Shown here one piece after another: positions 37,762 to 45,680 of a stretch of DNA of 64,000 bases. Location: NCBI RefSeq assembly GCF_900070365.1, contig NZ_LN850107.1, forward strand, positions 930,001 through 994,000, in the 5' to 3' direction. The position numbers and the translations under genes are program-made. The notes beneath the pieces were generated by a model. It was not told the origin of the DNA. It ran no database searches and saw only the letters and a list, made by a program, of their open reading frames with translations. This DNA comes from Alloactinosynnema sp. L-07 (GTDB taxonomy: Bacteria; Actinomycetota; Actinomycetes; Mycobacteriales; Pseudonocardiaceae). Numbering within the stretch: position 1 is the stretch's first letter; each line of letters opens with the position of its first letter.

Positions 37762-38286
37762 TCACTTCTCGATTCGGATCAGCAGCAACCCGGCCAGGGC
37801 GCTGTGGACGAGGGCGCCGGAACCGCCGAAGACGGTGCATTGGCGGCTGACGTCGACGCCCGCGAGCGTCGTCACCAGCCACCCCAAAGCCCACAGCGCG
37901 GGTGCGGCGATCACCCAGATGACCCGGCCGCGGCCGCTGAGCACCAGCGCTTGGGCAGGGCCGACGACCAGGCCGGTGATCGCGCCCTGGACGACCAGAT
38001 CGCCGAGACCGGTGCCGAAGCCAACCGCGGTCGCGCCGACGGTCAGACCCGCCGCCATGCCCGCGCTGGTGGCCACGGTCCAGAGCTGCGGCAGCCCGCC
38101 CGCCAGCGCCTGCGCGGCGCCGATCACCAGACCGGTCACCGCGCCGCCGACGAGCGCGGCCACGGGGTCGTCGACCCGTCCGCCCGCCGCGGCCAGGCCG
38201 AGCAGCCCGGCGGGCGGGAAGGCGAGGAAAGCGGCGACCAGGCGCGGCCACCGCTTTCTCTGTACGGTGTGCAGGAAAGTGCTCAC
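37762..38286 (-). CDS. Small integral membrane protein
   Basis: About 174 residues with glycine/alanine-rich membrane helices and internal repeats (GGAVTGLVIGAAQAL and GAITGLVVGPAQAL), suggesting a duplicated helix pair. I favour GTG 38286 (VSTFLHTVQRKRWPRL), downstream of TTGACT and a TGTACG palindrome. Function unknown; transcriptionally linked to the epimerase. Confidence 0.7.
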   Translation of the reverse strand: MSTFLHTVQRKRWPRLVAAFLAFPPAGLLGLAAAGGRVDDPVAALVGGAVTGLVIGAAQALAGGLPQLWTVATSAGMAAGLTVGATAVGFGTGLGDLVVQGAITGLVVGPAQALVLSGRGRVIWVIAAPALWALGWLVTTLAGVDVSRQCTVFGGSGALVHSALAGLLLIRIEK

Positions 38287-38309
38287 GCGACTATGTTGTA
38301 CGGCGTACA
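38261..38309 (-). promoter_or_regulatory. Operator pair around the membrane-protein start
   Basis: TGTACGGCGTACA (38297-38309) is a perfect 6-1-6 palindrome between a minus-strand TTGACT and the GTG start. A second imperfect copy, TGTACGGTGTGCA (38261-38273), lies within the first codons, and both are extended by TTCTC. Such sites are typical of TetR/GntR-type repressors; no regulator is adjacent. Confidence 0.55.
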
Positions 38310-38431
38310 GAGAAAAGTCAAGGTGAGGTGGTCGCCCAAATGTCGCCCGGGGTTTCACAGTCGTTGTGCGGTGGGAGGAGCCCGAGCGCCTAGGGTCCCC
38401 CGAAACGCGGCAATACTGGAGGCTGCCCTAC

Positions 38432-39457
38432 ATGACCGAAATGCTGACCGAGCGCCGCGGTAGCGACTTCGCCGTGCTCGCCCGTTCGATCAAGGAACTG
38501 GGCCTGCTCGACCGTCGCTATGGCTACTACGCCACCCGTATCGGGCTTACGGCGCTGTCCTTGGCCGCTTTGGCGGTCGGGTTCGTCTGGGTCGGCGACT
38601 CGTGGTGGTCGTTGTTCCTCGCGGTGGCCGCGTCGTTCGTCACGACGCAGTTCGCCTTCCTCGGCCACGATGCCGGGCACCGGCAGATCTTCACGTCCAA
38701 GCGGCGCAACGACTGGGTCGGCTACGGCTGTGGCGCGGTCACCGGGATCAGCTACCAGTGGTGGGTGGGCAAGCACAACCGACACCACCAGAACCCGAAC
38801 CACGAGGACGAAGATCCCGACATCGACATCCCTGCGCTGGCGTTCAGCCGCGACCAGGCCCGCACCAAGTCCGGCCCGCTGCGCTGGATCGCCGCGTACC
38901 AGGCCTACCTGTTCATCCCGCTGCTGATGACCCAGGCCGTCATGCTCAAGAGCGCGGGCCTCGAGGCCGCGGTCGAGGGTTCGATCAAGGGCTTGAAGCG
39001 TGAGGTGGCACTGCTCGCCACGCATGTGGCCTGGTACCTGGCCGCGGTGTTCCTGGTGCTCTCGCCGGGCAAGGCCGTGCTGTTCATCCTGATCCACCAG
39101 GGCCTGATGGGCATCCACCTTGGCATGTCGTTCGCGCCGAACCACAAGGGTATGCCGATCATCCCGCAGGGCGAGAAGTTGGACTTCCTGCGCAAGCAGG
39201 TGCTGACCTCGCGCAACATCCTCGGCAGGCGCTGGGTCGACATCATCCTCGGCGGGCTGAACTACCAGATCGAGCACCACCTGTTCCCGAGCATGCCCAG
39301 CGTCAGCCTGCGGCACGCGCAGCCGGTGGTCCAGCGCTTCTGTGAAGGCCGTGGCGTCTCCTACACGCACACGGACTTCATGACCTCCTACGGCGACGTG
39401 CTGCGCCACCTGCACGACGCGGGTGCGCCGCTGCGGGAGAAGGTCAAGACAGCCTGA
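38432..39457 (+). CDS. Membrane fatty acid desaturase
   Basis: 341-residue membrane di-iron desaturase. The three histidine boxes are complete: HDAGH, HNRHH and QIEHH, with hydrophobic stretches near residues 35-75 and 150-220. QIEHH in box 3 is typical of front-end and acyl-lipid desaturases. ATG 38432 has TGGAGG upstream. Introduces a double bond into acyl chains; position and carrier unknown. Convergent with a hydrolase-like gene (14-bp overlap). Confidence 0.92.
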   Translation: MTEMLTERRGSDFAVLARSIKELGLLDRRYGYYATRIGLTALSLAALAVGFVWVGDSWWSLFLAVAASFVTTQFAFLGHDAGHRQIFTSKRRNDWVGYGCGAVTGISYQWWVGKHNRHHQNPNHEDEDPDIDIPALAFSRDQARTKSGPLRWIAAYQAYLFIPLLMTQAVMLKSAGLEAAVEGSIKGLKREVALLATHVAWYLAAVFLVLSPGKAVLFILIHQGLMGIHLGMSFAPNHKGMPIIPQGEKLDFLRKQVLTSRNILGRRWVDIILGGLNYQIEHHLFPSMPSVSLRHAQPVVQRFCEGRGVSYTHTDFMTSYGDVLRHLHDAGAPLREKVKTA

Positions 39458-40040
39458 GTGCTTCGTCGCCGCTGAGGCAGCCCCCGGTCGTCAGGTCGAG
39501 ATTCGCCAGCGACGCCAGGTGGGCTTCCTCGGTGGCGGCGGCGACGCATTCGCGCACGACGTGGACGGTCAGGCCCAGATCCGTTCCGTGGCGCGCGGTC
39601 TGCTCGACGGTGAGGTTGGTGGCGACCCCGGTGATGAACACCGTGTCGATGCCGCGCTCGCCCAGCCAGGCCATCAGGTCATTGCCCGCCAGGCCGGACA
39701 GTTTCTGGTTGTCGACCACGTGGTCGGCTTGGTCGCGCATGTCCTCGATCAGTGCGGCGCCGGGCGCGTCCGGGCGGAACGAGTCCTGAGCCTGGCCGAC
39801 CGCTGCCATGAATCCGGTGTTGCGGACCAACTCGCCCTCGCCCGCGGGGATCGTGAACCGGGTGAAGACCACTGGCAGTTCGGCCGCGCGGGCCCGCTCG
39901 TGGAACGCGACGGCGCGGTCGACCACGCCACTGGCGGCCACCGGCGCGGCGAGCATGCCGCCGAAGAATCCCTCCGGCTTGATCACGTTGACCTGCCAGT
40001 GCAGGGCGAGGACGGCGGCGCGGCGCGGTTCGGTCGTCAT
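39444..40040 (-). CDS. Isochorismatase-like protein with altered active site
   Basis: 198-residue isochorismatase/cysteine-hydrolase fold. The usual catalytic Asp near the N terminus is His (VLALHWQVNV), the Lys is kept (DNQKLSGLAGNDL), and the nucleophilic Cys of the TNxCVE motif is Thr (GVATNLTVEQTAR). It therefore cannot use the standard Cys mechanism. ATG 40040 is used rather than an upstream in-frame ATG. Divergent from the GMC oxidoreductase across a KstR-like site. Confidence 0.82.
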   Translation of the reverse strand: MTTEPRRAAVLALHWQVNVIKPEGFFGGMLAAPVAASGVVDRAVAFHERARAAELPVVFTRFTIPAGEGELVRNTGFMAAVGQAQDSFRPDAPGAALIEDMRDQADHVVDNQKLSGLAGNDLMAWLGERGIDTVFITGVATNLTVEQTARHGTDLGLTVHVVRECVAAATEEAHLASLANLDLTTGGCLSGDEALRLS

Positions 40041-40077
40041 GGCGGTGATCTTGCCAGATGCTCTCTTCACGAATAGG

Positions 40078-40091
40078 TAGAACGTGTTCTA
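40078..40091. promoter_or_regulatory. KstR-like operator
   Basis: TAGAACGTGTTCTA is a 6-2-6 inverted repeat that fits the KstR consensus TnnAACnnGTTnnA exactly. It lies 46 bases before the GMC oxidoreductase start and 38 bases before the divergent hydrolase-like gene. KstR represses sterol-catabolism genes in actinobacteria. No KstR gene is in the window. Confidence 0.75.
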
Positions 40092-40136
40092 GAGTGCGGG
40101 GGTGGCCCGTCGGCACCCGAGCAGCGAGGTATGCCC

Positions 40137-41723
40137 ATGAATCACCCCGACTATGTCGTCGTAGGTGCTGGTAGTGCGGGGTGTGCGGTGGCCGGGAGGC
40201 TGGCCGCGAGCGGGGCTGAGGTGGTCTTGCTCGAGGCAGGCCCTGGTGACAAGAACATGTTCGTGCGCAAGCCAGGGATGATCGCGGTCTTCCACAACGT
40301 GCCGCAGCTCAAGAAGCGACTCGACTGGGGCTATTACTCCACCCCGCAGGCGAGCGCGCTGGGCAGGCGGATCCCGCAGACGCGCGGCAAGGTGCTCGGC
40401 GGGTCCAGCTCGGTCAACGGGATGATCTTCGTGCGCGGAAACCGGCGCAACTACGACGACTGGGGGCTGCCGGGCTGGTCGTTCGACGACGTGCTGCCCA
40501 GCTTCAAGCGCATGGAGGACTGGGCCGACGGGCCGAGCGAACTTCGTGGCACGGGTGGGCCGATCAAGGTCACCCGCCAGCAGGGCATCACGCCCGCGGC
40601 TGAGGCGTTCGTCGAGGCGCTGAGCGAGACCGCCGGGGTGAAGAAGAACGACGACTACAACGGTGAGACGCAGGAAGGCGCGAGCTTCATCCAGCAGAAC
40701 ATCGACCGTGGCCTGCGCTACAGCGCCTCGATCGGCTACCTCACGCCCCGGCCGAACCTGACGGTGCGGACCGGTGTGACGGTGTCGCGGGTGGTCATCG
40801 AAGGCGGTCGGGCGACCGGTGTCGAGATCCTGACTCGCGCGGGCAAGGAAATCATTCATTGCTCTCGGGAGGTCGTGCTCGCGGCCGGGGTGTTCGGGTC
40901 CGCGCAGGTGCTGATGCTGTCCGGGGTCGGTCCCGCCGCGCATCTGCGGGACGTGGGTGTCGAGGTCCGTGCCGATCTGCCGGTCGGCGACAACCTGCAC
41001 GATCATCTCTTCGTGCCGATGACGTTCCTGACGAAGAAGGCCGTCCACCGCGGCACCGCGCCTTACTTCGCCTCCGGGGTGGTCAAAGAAGCGATCCGGG
41101 GCAACACGTGGATGGGCCGCACGGTGTTCGAGGCGGTCGGCTTCGTGCACAGCTCGCGTGGCACCGCCGTGCCCGACATCCAGTTGCTCGCCCTGCCGTG
41201 GTCATACCCGCACCCCAACCAGGACGCGCCGATCCGCCATGCCGTGGACAAGCGGTCCGCGCTGACGGTCATGTCGACCCTGATCTACCCGGAGAGCCGC
41301 GGCACACTCCGGCTGGCGTCGGCCGACCCGACCGCCGCGCCGATCATCGACCCGGCGTATTTGACGTGCGGGCGGGACGCGGATCTGCTGTTGGAGGGCA
41401 TGAAGCTGATTCGCGAGGTCATGGCGAACAAGGTGATCGCGAACGATCTGGACGGCGAACTGTCCCCGGGACCGGACTTCGCCGACGACGCCGCGCTGGC
41501 CCGCGAACTGCCGAACCGCGCGACGACGGTCTATCACCCGGTTGGCACGTGTCGGATGGGTGTGGACGAGCGTGCGGTGGTGGACACGGAGTTGAAGGTG
41601 CGGGGGATTGAGGGGTTGCGGGTGGCGGACGCGTCGGTCATTCCGGACATCGTCGGCGGCAACACGAACGCCCCCGCGATGATGATCGGCGAACACTGCG
41701 CCCAGTTGATGGTTGGCGCATAG
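40137..41723 (+). CDS. GMC-family FAD oxidoreductase
   Basis: 528-residue glucose-methanol-choline oxidoreductase. FAD loop VVGAGSAGCAVAGRL, GMC signatures GKVLGGSSSVNGM and VFGSAQVLMLSGVGP, catalytic His in TVYHPVGTCRMG, and NTNAPAMMIGE near the end. ATG 40137 has GAGG 7 bases upstream (ATG 40131 would be too close). Oxidises an alcohol; the KstR-like operator suggests a steroid or lipid-alcohol substrate (inference). Confidence 0.9.
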   Translation: MNHPDYVVVGAGSAGCAVAGRLAASGAEVVLLEAGPGDKNMFVRKPGMIAVFHNVPQLKKRLDWGYYSTPQASALGRRIPQTRGKVLGGSSSVNGMIFVRGNRRNYDDWGLPGWSFDDVLPSFKRMEDWADGPSELRGTGGPIKVTRQQGITPAAEAFVEALSETAGVKKNDDYNGETQEGASFIQQNIDRGLRYSASIGYLTPRPNLTVRTGVTVSRVVIEGGRATGVEILTRAGKEIIHCSREVVLAAGVFGSAQVLMLSGVGPAAHLRDVGVEVRADLPVGDNLHDHLFVPMTFLTKKAVHRGTAPYFASGVVKEAIRGNTWMGRTVFEAVGFVHSSRGTAVPDIQLLALPWSYPHPNQDAPIRHAVDKRSALTVMSTLIYPESRGTLRLASADPTAAPIIDPAYLTCGRDADLLLEGMKLIREVMANKVIANDLDGELSPGPDFADDAALARELPNRATTVYHPVGTCRMGVDERAVVDTELKVRGIEGLRVADASVIPDIVGGNTNAPAMMIGEHCAQLMVGA

Positions 41724-41728
41724 GTCGA

Positions 41729-43200
41729 TCAGATGGGCCGGAGTGGGTCGACGAGTTCGATGCCGATGGCGACGACCCCGAGTGCTTCGCGTTCGGGGGA
41801 TATATCTGGCGGATGTTCGCCAGTTGCTGTTCGCGGGTCGCCAGCGGGTTGACCGACGCGGCGACCTCGTGGTCGAACATCTCGTCGAAGCTGGTGTAGC
41901 GGGCAACACGGGTGACCCGGGTGAGGACTTCGTCGCCCTGGCAGCGGAACCGGATCAGCGAGCCTTCCTTGATCTTTTTGCGGCTGGAGTCGTTGACGCG
42001 GATCTCCGTGGTCTTGCGCCCGGTCGCGATGAGGTCGAAATAGCGTTTGTAGATGCCCATCTCGTGGGCGCGGACGGGCAGGCTGATCGGGCGGGCGGAC
42101 ATGAGGCGACCGAGTTCCTTTACGGTGAACGAGCGGAAGAAGTGTTTAGGGTCGGTGAGTAGCTCCCCGACAAGCCAGACCAGCGAGTCCACATAGTTGT
42201 CGATGTCGCCAGGCCACGTGGTGGTGTCGAGCATCCAGGGCTCGACATCGGCGGGCAGAACCGCGCGGCCCTGCTCGCGCAGGAGTGACTTGGACAGCTT
42301 CGCGCCGGTCGGTGCGAGCACCTGCGGGGTGAAGATCCGCATCGGCATTTGTCCGGCAGGGGTGGCCAGTGCGCCAAGGGCGCCATCGACGAGCTGGCAG
42401 CCGAATGCCCAGTCGCCGCCCTTCATCATCACGTGCAGCGTGCTGGTGTCACGCCCGAAAGCGCGTTCCTTGACCAGGTTCCGATAGAGAGTGGCCAGAT
42501 CGAGATACGGCTGGTCGTCCTCTGGGTCGACATGAGTCTCGTAGTCGCCGTGGTCCAGGCAGACCGCGCCAAAGGTCGCGCCGTCCTCGTCAAGTCTGAG
42601 CAGCTTGGTTCGGTCGGCGCGTTTCTCGGCCCATCCGCAGTTCGGGCAGGGGACTCGGATGTGGACGGCGCCATGCGACGGCGCCATCCACCAACGGATG
42701 TCTTCCAGCTGACCGAGCGTGCGCAGGAACTCGGCTCGGAATCCGGGTGTGGCCTGCTGGTCGGTGTAGGTCTCGACCTCGTAGGTGGTGTCGGTGGCCT
42801 CGGAAAGCGAGTCGAAGAACGCGGTGTAGTACGTGCCGATCAGCTCGGCGATCTTGTCCTTGCCGAGCGCATGATAATAGGTCTGCTGATAGGCGTGGTG
42901 GGTCTCGGGGTCGAGGACGACCTCGTGTGGGGCGTTGTCCAAGGCGCCGAAGCGGACGACGGTTTCGATGGAGAACTCGCGGCGGGCGGTCTTGGCCAGC
43001 AGGAACGCCGCTGTCTGAACCAGGTTGGTGCCCAGGTGTGGGGCGCCGTTGATCTGGGTGCCGACAACGAATTCGATCCGTGCCGGGCGGGCCGCGTGAA
43101 CCCGGGGCCGCAGTAGGTCGATGCTTCGTAGCAGCGCGTTGGCCAGGATGCTGTTCGGTGACAGCAGCAACGAACTTGTTCCGTTGCGGCTCAACGACAT
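41729..43200 (-). CDS. Class I LysRS-like domain fused to ASCH (frameshifted end)
   Basis: N-terminal class I aminoacyl-tRNA-synthetase-like domain: PHLGTN (residues 54-59, the HIGH site), zinc-type residues C185/C188 and C214/H217, GGDW at 261, KLSKS at 301-305 (the KMSKS site). The order matches class I LysRS. Its anticodon-binding domain is replaced by an ASCH domain (about 374-490; GRKTTEIRVND, EGSLIRF). As sequenced, a C5 tract (41795-41799) puts the last ASCH strand (LGVVAIGIELVDPL) out of frame; uncorrected, the ORF runs to 41638, overlapping the GMC gene. Restoring one C gives a 490-residue product ending at 41729. ATG 43200 with GAGGAG; TGATG overlap with the ATPase gene. Confidence 0.72.
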
Positions 43201-43805
43201 CACGCTCCTCGGCTGGGCTTGGGCAGGCGGAGGTTGGCGCAGATGAAGTCAAGCCGCGCCGCAGCCGAGTCGGGGGCGACGAAAACCGGCTCATAACCAG
43301 CGTCGTAGTAGCCCTGCACGATCAGCTCGTGCACTCGGCGGATCTCGCGGTCCTTCGCCCAGACGATGTCGTCGGGATCCTCCAGGGTGTCCAGCGGGTC
43401 GAGAACGAAGATCGTGTCGTAGCGGTGGCGCTTGGTGGCTTCCTCAAGCTGAGGGGTCGGCTTGAGTCCGAAGAAACCTTCCCAGCCGAAGCCGTCTGGG
43501 ATGCCGCGGTTGTAGAACCTGATCCCCCTGGTGTGCGCGATGTACTCGGCGACGAACGCCTCCAGTACTTCGAGGGAGTACTCGCGCCGGTCTTCCTTGC
43601 GCAGGTGCCTGCCCAGCCGTTCGCGGTGCTTGCGATAGATCTCCCGGCCGGGCTCATCCTTCATACAGGGCATTCCGGCCGTGTGGATCGCCTCGATCAG
43701 GTCGTCCTTCCCCGACGAGGGGCCACCGGTGATGACGTGGCGGCTTGGTGGGCCGCCTGCCGCGGCGGCGAGAGCCGCTGCCAGTGCGCTGGGGTCCCTT
43801 GTCAT
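43200..43805 (-). CDS. AAA_28-type P-loop NTPase
   Basis: 201-residue P-loop protein of the AAA_28/NadR-like predicted kinase group: Walker A GGPSSGKDD near residue 28, a conserved DEPGREIYR segment, RFYNRGIPDG, then a DTIFVLDPLD strand and RAxFI-like end (RLDFICANL). The Walker Thr is Asp (GKD), which is unusual. Likely phosphorylates or hydrolyses a nucleotide-linked substrate. ATGA overlap with the upstream gene and overlap with the downstream LysRS-like gene show one operon. Confidence 0.78.
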   Translation of the reverse strand: MTRDPSALAAALAAAAGGPPSRHVITGGPSSGKDDLIEAIHTAGMPCMKDEPGREIYRKHRERLGRHLRKEDRREYSLEVLEAFVAEYIAHTRGIRFYNRGIPDGFGWEGFFGLKPTPQLEEATKRHRYDTIFVLDPLDTLEDPDDIVWAKDREIRRVHELIVQGYYDAGYEPVFVAPDSAAARLDFICANLRLPKPSRGA

Positions 43806-44698
43806 GGGTGGGATCCGTTCTCGCGGTCGATGGTGATGTCGGGCCGCGGGTCGACGCCGAGTAGTTCGTCGACCCAGATGCCGCCCAGCTCAGTGTCGTC
43901 GTGCAGGGCGTGGACGAACTGTTCGCGCGAGACGCCCCCGGCTGCGGCTTCGGTCATCCGGGAGGCCTGCGCTTCGGTCAGTCTGGGTGTCCAGCCCGCC
44001 AAGGCGATCAGCTGATCGACTGAGAGATCGTCGGCGCAAGCGCTGGTGTAGCTCATTGCTTCCGCGCGGGCGGCTGCCCACCGCCATGCCGCGGTCACCG
44101 CCATTTGGATCAAGTCGACCCTGGTCGCTCGCAGGCTCACCAGCCGATCGACCGCAAGCAACTCGGCGCGGGCGGCATAGATCGCCGACCACAACCTCGT
44201 GAGCTGTTCCTCATGCTCGGTGACCTCCCAGGCGAAGGGATCGGCTGGGACAGGCTGCCGGACGGTGACCGGCGCCAGCCTGGGCGCGATCATCGGCATC
44301 CTGGTGAATCGCTCCGCATCGGCCAGCAATTCCCATGCCATGCGCTCTATCAGCTTCGGCTCCACTCGCTTGCGGAAGTGGTGGACCTCGTGCCCTGCCT
44401 GCTCGGCGGCAAGGTCTCGCCGGGCGGTCAGGTTCAGCCCCGGCTCTGCCGGGAACAGCCCGAACAGCGCCCGCGCCGCGGGTGCGTACCGGGCATCCGG
44501 GAACCGGGCCAGTAGTCCGCGCAGCGTTCCGTCCAAGGCCGCCGTCCGGCTAGCCGGATCCGTGGGATCAACGGCCCTGGCGATGACTCCACGCAGCTCG
44601 AGCAGGATCGGGTCTGCGCCGGTCACCGGCAGCCCCGGCCGCAGCAGTCTGGTGAGTGCCGCGATCACCTCATCCTCGACTGGGCTTTTTGTGGGCAT
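43802..44698 (-). CDS. Uncharacterised helical protein, first gene of cassette
   Basis: 298-residue, mostly helical protein with no recognised catalytic motif. It has a segment seen in several actinobacterial proteins of unknown role: AARALFGLFPAEPGLNLTAR followed by HHFRKRVEPKLIERMAWELL. A glycine-poor C-terminal helical part follows (YAARAELLAVDRL, then AGWTPRLTEAQ). The ATG lies in one arm of a 17-bp inverted repeat. Might be a sensor or regulator for the downstream NTPase and LysRS-like enzyme (inference). Confidence 0.65.
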   Translation of the reverse strand: MPTKSPVEDEVIAALTRLLRPGLPVTGADPILLELRGVIARAVDPTDPASRTAALDGTLRGLLARFPDARYAPAARALFGLFPAEPGLNLTARRDLAAEQAGHEVHHFRKRVEPKLIERMAWELLADAERFTRMPMIAPRLAPVTVRQPVPADPFAWEVTEHEEQLTRLWSAIYAARAELLAVDRLVSLRATRVDLIQMAVTAAWRWAAARAEAMSYTSACADDLSVDQLIALAGWTPRLTEAQASRMTEAAAGGVSREQFVHALHDDTELGGIWVDELLGVDPRPDITIDRENGSHP

Positions 44699-44734
44699 GG
44701 CTTTAGTCAAGCATGAAGCCCACAAAATGCCCAG
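44680..44734 (-). promoter_or_regulatory. 17-bp inverted repeat over the cassette start codon
   Basis: CTGGGCTTTTTGTGGGC (44680-44696) and GCCCACAAAATGCCCAG (44718-44734) are inverted copies with one mismatch and a 21-base spacer. The ATG of the cassette's first gene (44698-44696) sits at the edge of one arm. In RNA this would bury the start codon; as DNA it would be an operator. Confidence 0.7.
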
Positions 44735-44904
44735 TCCTGGTGGTGGAGGATGTGTTCAGTGGTCGGCGAAGACCTGTCAGTGTGGCGCATCAGTGGGGCG
44801 GGAACATCCAGGTCGTCTCCGCCCCGTGGCGCCTATGGACCTCGCGGGTGCGACTCCTCCGAGAGCACGACATGAGCGCCGATTTCTGGGGAAAGGCGGC
44901 ATGA
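44713..44904 (+). CDS. Possible short ORF before the secreted protein
   Basis: 63-codon frame that overlaps the following ATG by ATGA, with a C terminus REHDMSADFWGKAA. Its own start lies in the inverted repeat without a ribosome site. No family recognised. Probably either a small coupled ORF or the decayed end of an older gene. Confidence 0.25.
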   Translation: MKPTKCPVLVVEDVFSGRRRPVSVAHQWGGNIQVVSAPWRLWTSRVRLLREHDMSADFWGKAA

Positions 44905-44969
44905 TGAGTAGGAACTTGCGCGCGCGAATTCTCTCGGTGGTTCTATCCGTTTGGTACTCCCACTGCTAG
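44901..44969 (+). other. Signal-peptide-like ORF ended by an in-frame amber stop
   Basis: ATGATG at 44901 has a good GGAAAGG ribosome site and encodes MMSRNLRARILSVVLSV, basic then hydrophobic as in a secretion signal. The frame meets TAG at 44967-44969 and then continues open as the secreted-protein ORF at 44979. In another frame the same bases read GTPTAS, like a cleavage region. The export signal of the following protein therefore looks broken by a stop or a pair of frameshifts. Confidence 0.5.
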
Positions 44970-44978
44970 TCGAAAGGT

Positions 44979-45680
44979 GTGGCGTCGGCAGGCCGCGCAC
45001 AGTCCGGGCTGGGAGGAAAATATCAGGATTACCTTGGATCCACTGCGGCCGCCAGCGCCGGGGCGGATCAATGTGATTTCGAACCGTCGAAGCGGGCAGG
45101 CAATTGGGTTTACCTTACCGCGGCTGAGAAGGCGGTACAAACACCCGAAACGGAAAGCATAAATTCTAGCTACTGTGTCAGCGGGAATTGCTGGAATCGA
45201 TACAATGACTTCCAGTCGGATGCGAGCATCTCGGGCAACTGGGGTTACGGAGGCACGGTTCTCGGGCGCGTCGATCTGTATGCGTCGTACCAATTGACTG
45301 GGCCTCAGACGGTGAGCAAGCCGGTACAGTACAAGAATAGTCGAGCGACAACGAATGTCGTGTTCACCGGCGACTTGATCAATGCTGCGCCTGGTGCGAC
45401 TGGCACACCGGTTCCGGGCAAATTTAGCCTCTATAACGCCGGGGATATTCCCGCCGGTCTCACGCGGTCGTGGGCACCCAATGGCTACAAATCCTATGAC
45501 AACACAATGTGGAACCACAGTCAGGTTCAGCAGTGGTCCTGGAACGCCAGCGGATACAGTGGCTACTGGTATGCTTACATCAAGAGTATCTCCACCCACA
45601 CGTCGGACAAGGTGACCTATCGCTTCTATTCGGTCAACCAGCTTCCGGCCAACGCATACGGAGCAGGTTGGCGCGCATGA
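44979..45680 (+). CDS. Secreted-type hypothetical protein (start damaged)
   Basis: 233-residue protein rich in Tyr, Trp, Asn and Ser, beta-rich in appearance (NWGYGGTVLGRVDLYASYQL, WSWNASGYSGYWYAYIKS), with two close Cys (YCVSGNCW) that could form a disulfide. No family recognised. The in-frame signal-like segment lies upstream of a TAG. Lower GC and more A/T-ending codons than neighbours suggest recent acquisition. Its stop overlaps the next gene by ATGA, suggesting a toxin-immunity or enzyme-partner pair (inference). Confidence 0.55.
   Translation: MASAGRAQSGLGGKYQDYLGSTAAASAGADQCDFEPSKRAGNWVYLTAAEKAVQTPETESINSSYCVSGNCWNRYNDFQSDASISGNWGYGGTVLGRVDLYASYQLTGPQTVSKPVQYKNSRATTNVVFTGDLINAAPGATGTPVPGKFSLYNAGDIPAGLTRSWAPNGYKSYDNTMWNHSQVQQWSWNASGYSGYWYAYIKSISTHTSDKVTYRFYSVNQLPANAYGAGWRA

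Noticed and set aside
41638..41728. Extended C terminus of the LysRS-like/ASCH ORF
   Set aside because: Ser/Arg-rich tail in a shadow frame of the GMC gene; the alternative frame gives a proper ASCH end and a stop that avoids the overlap.
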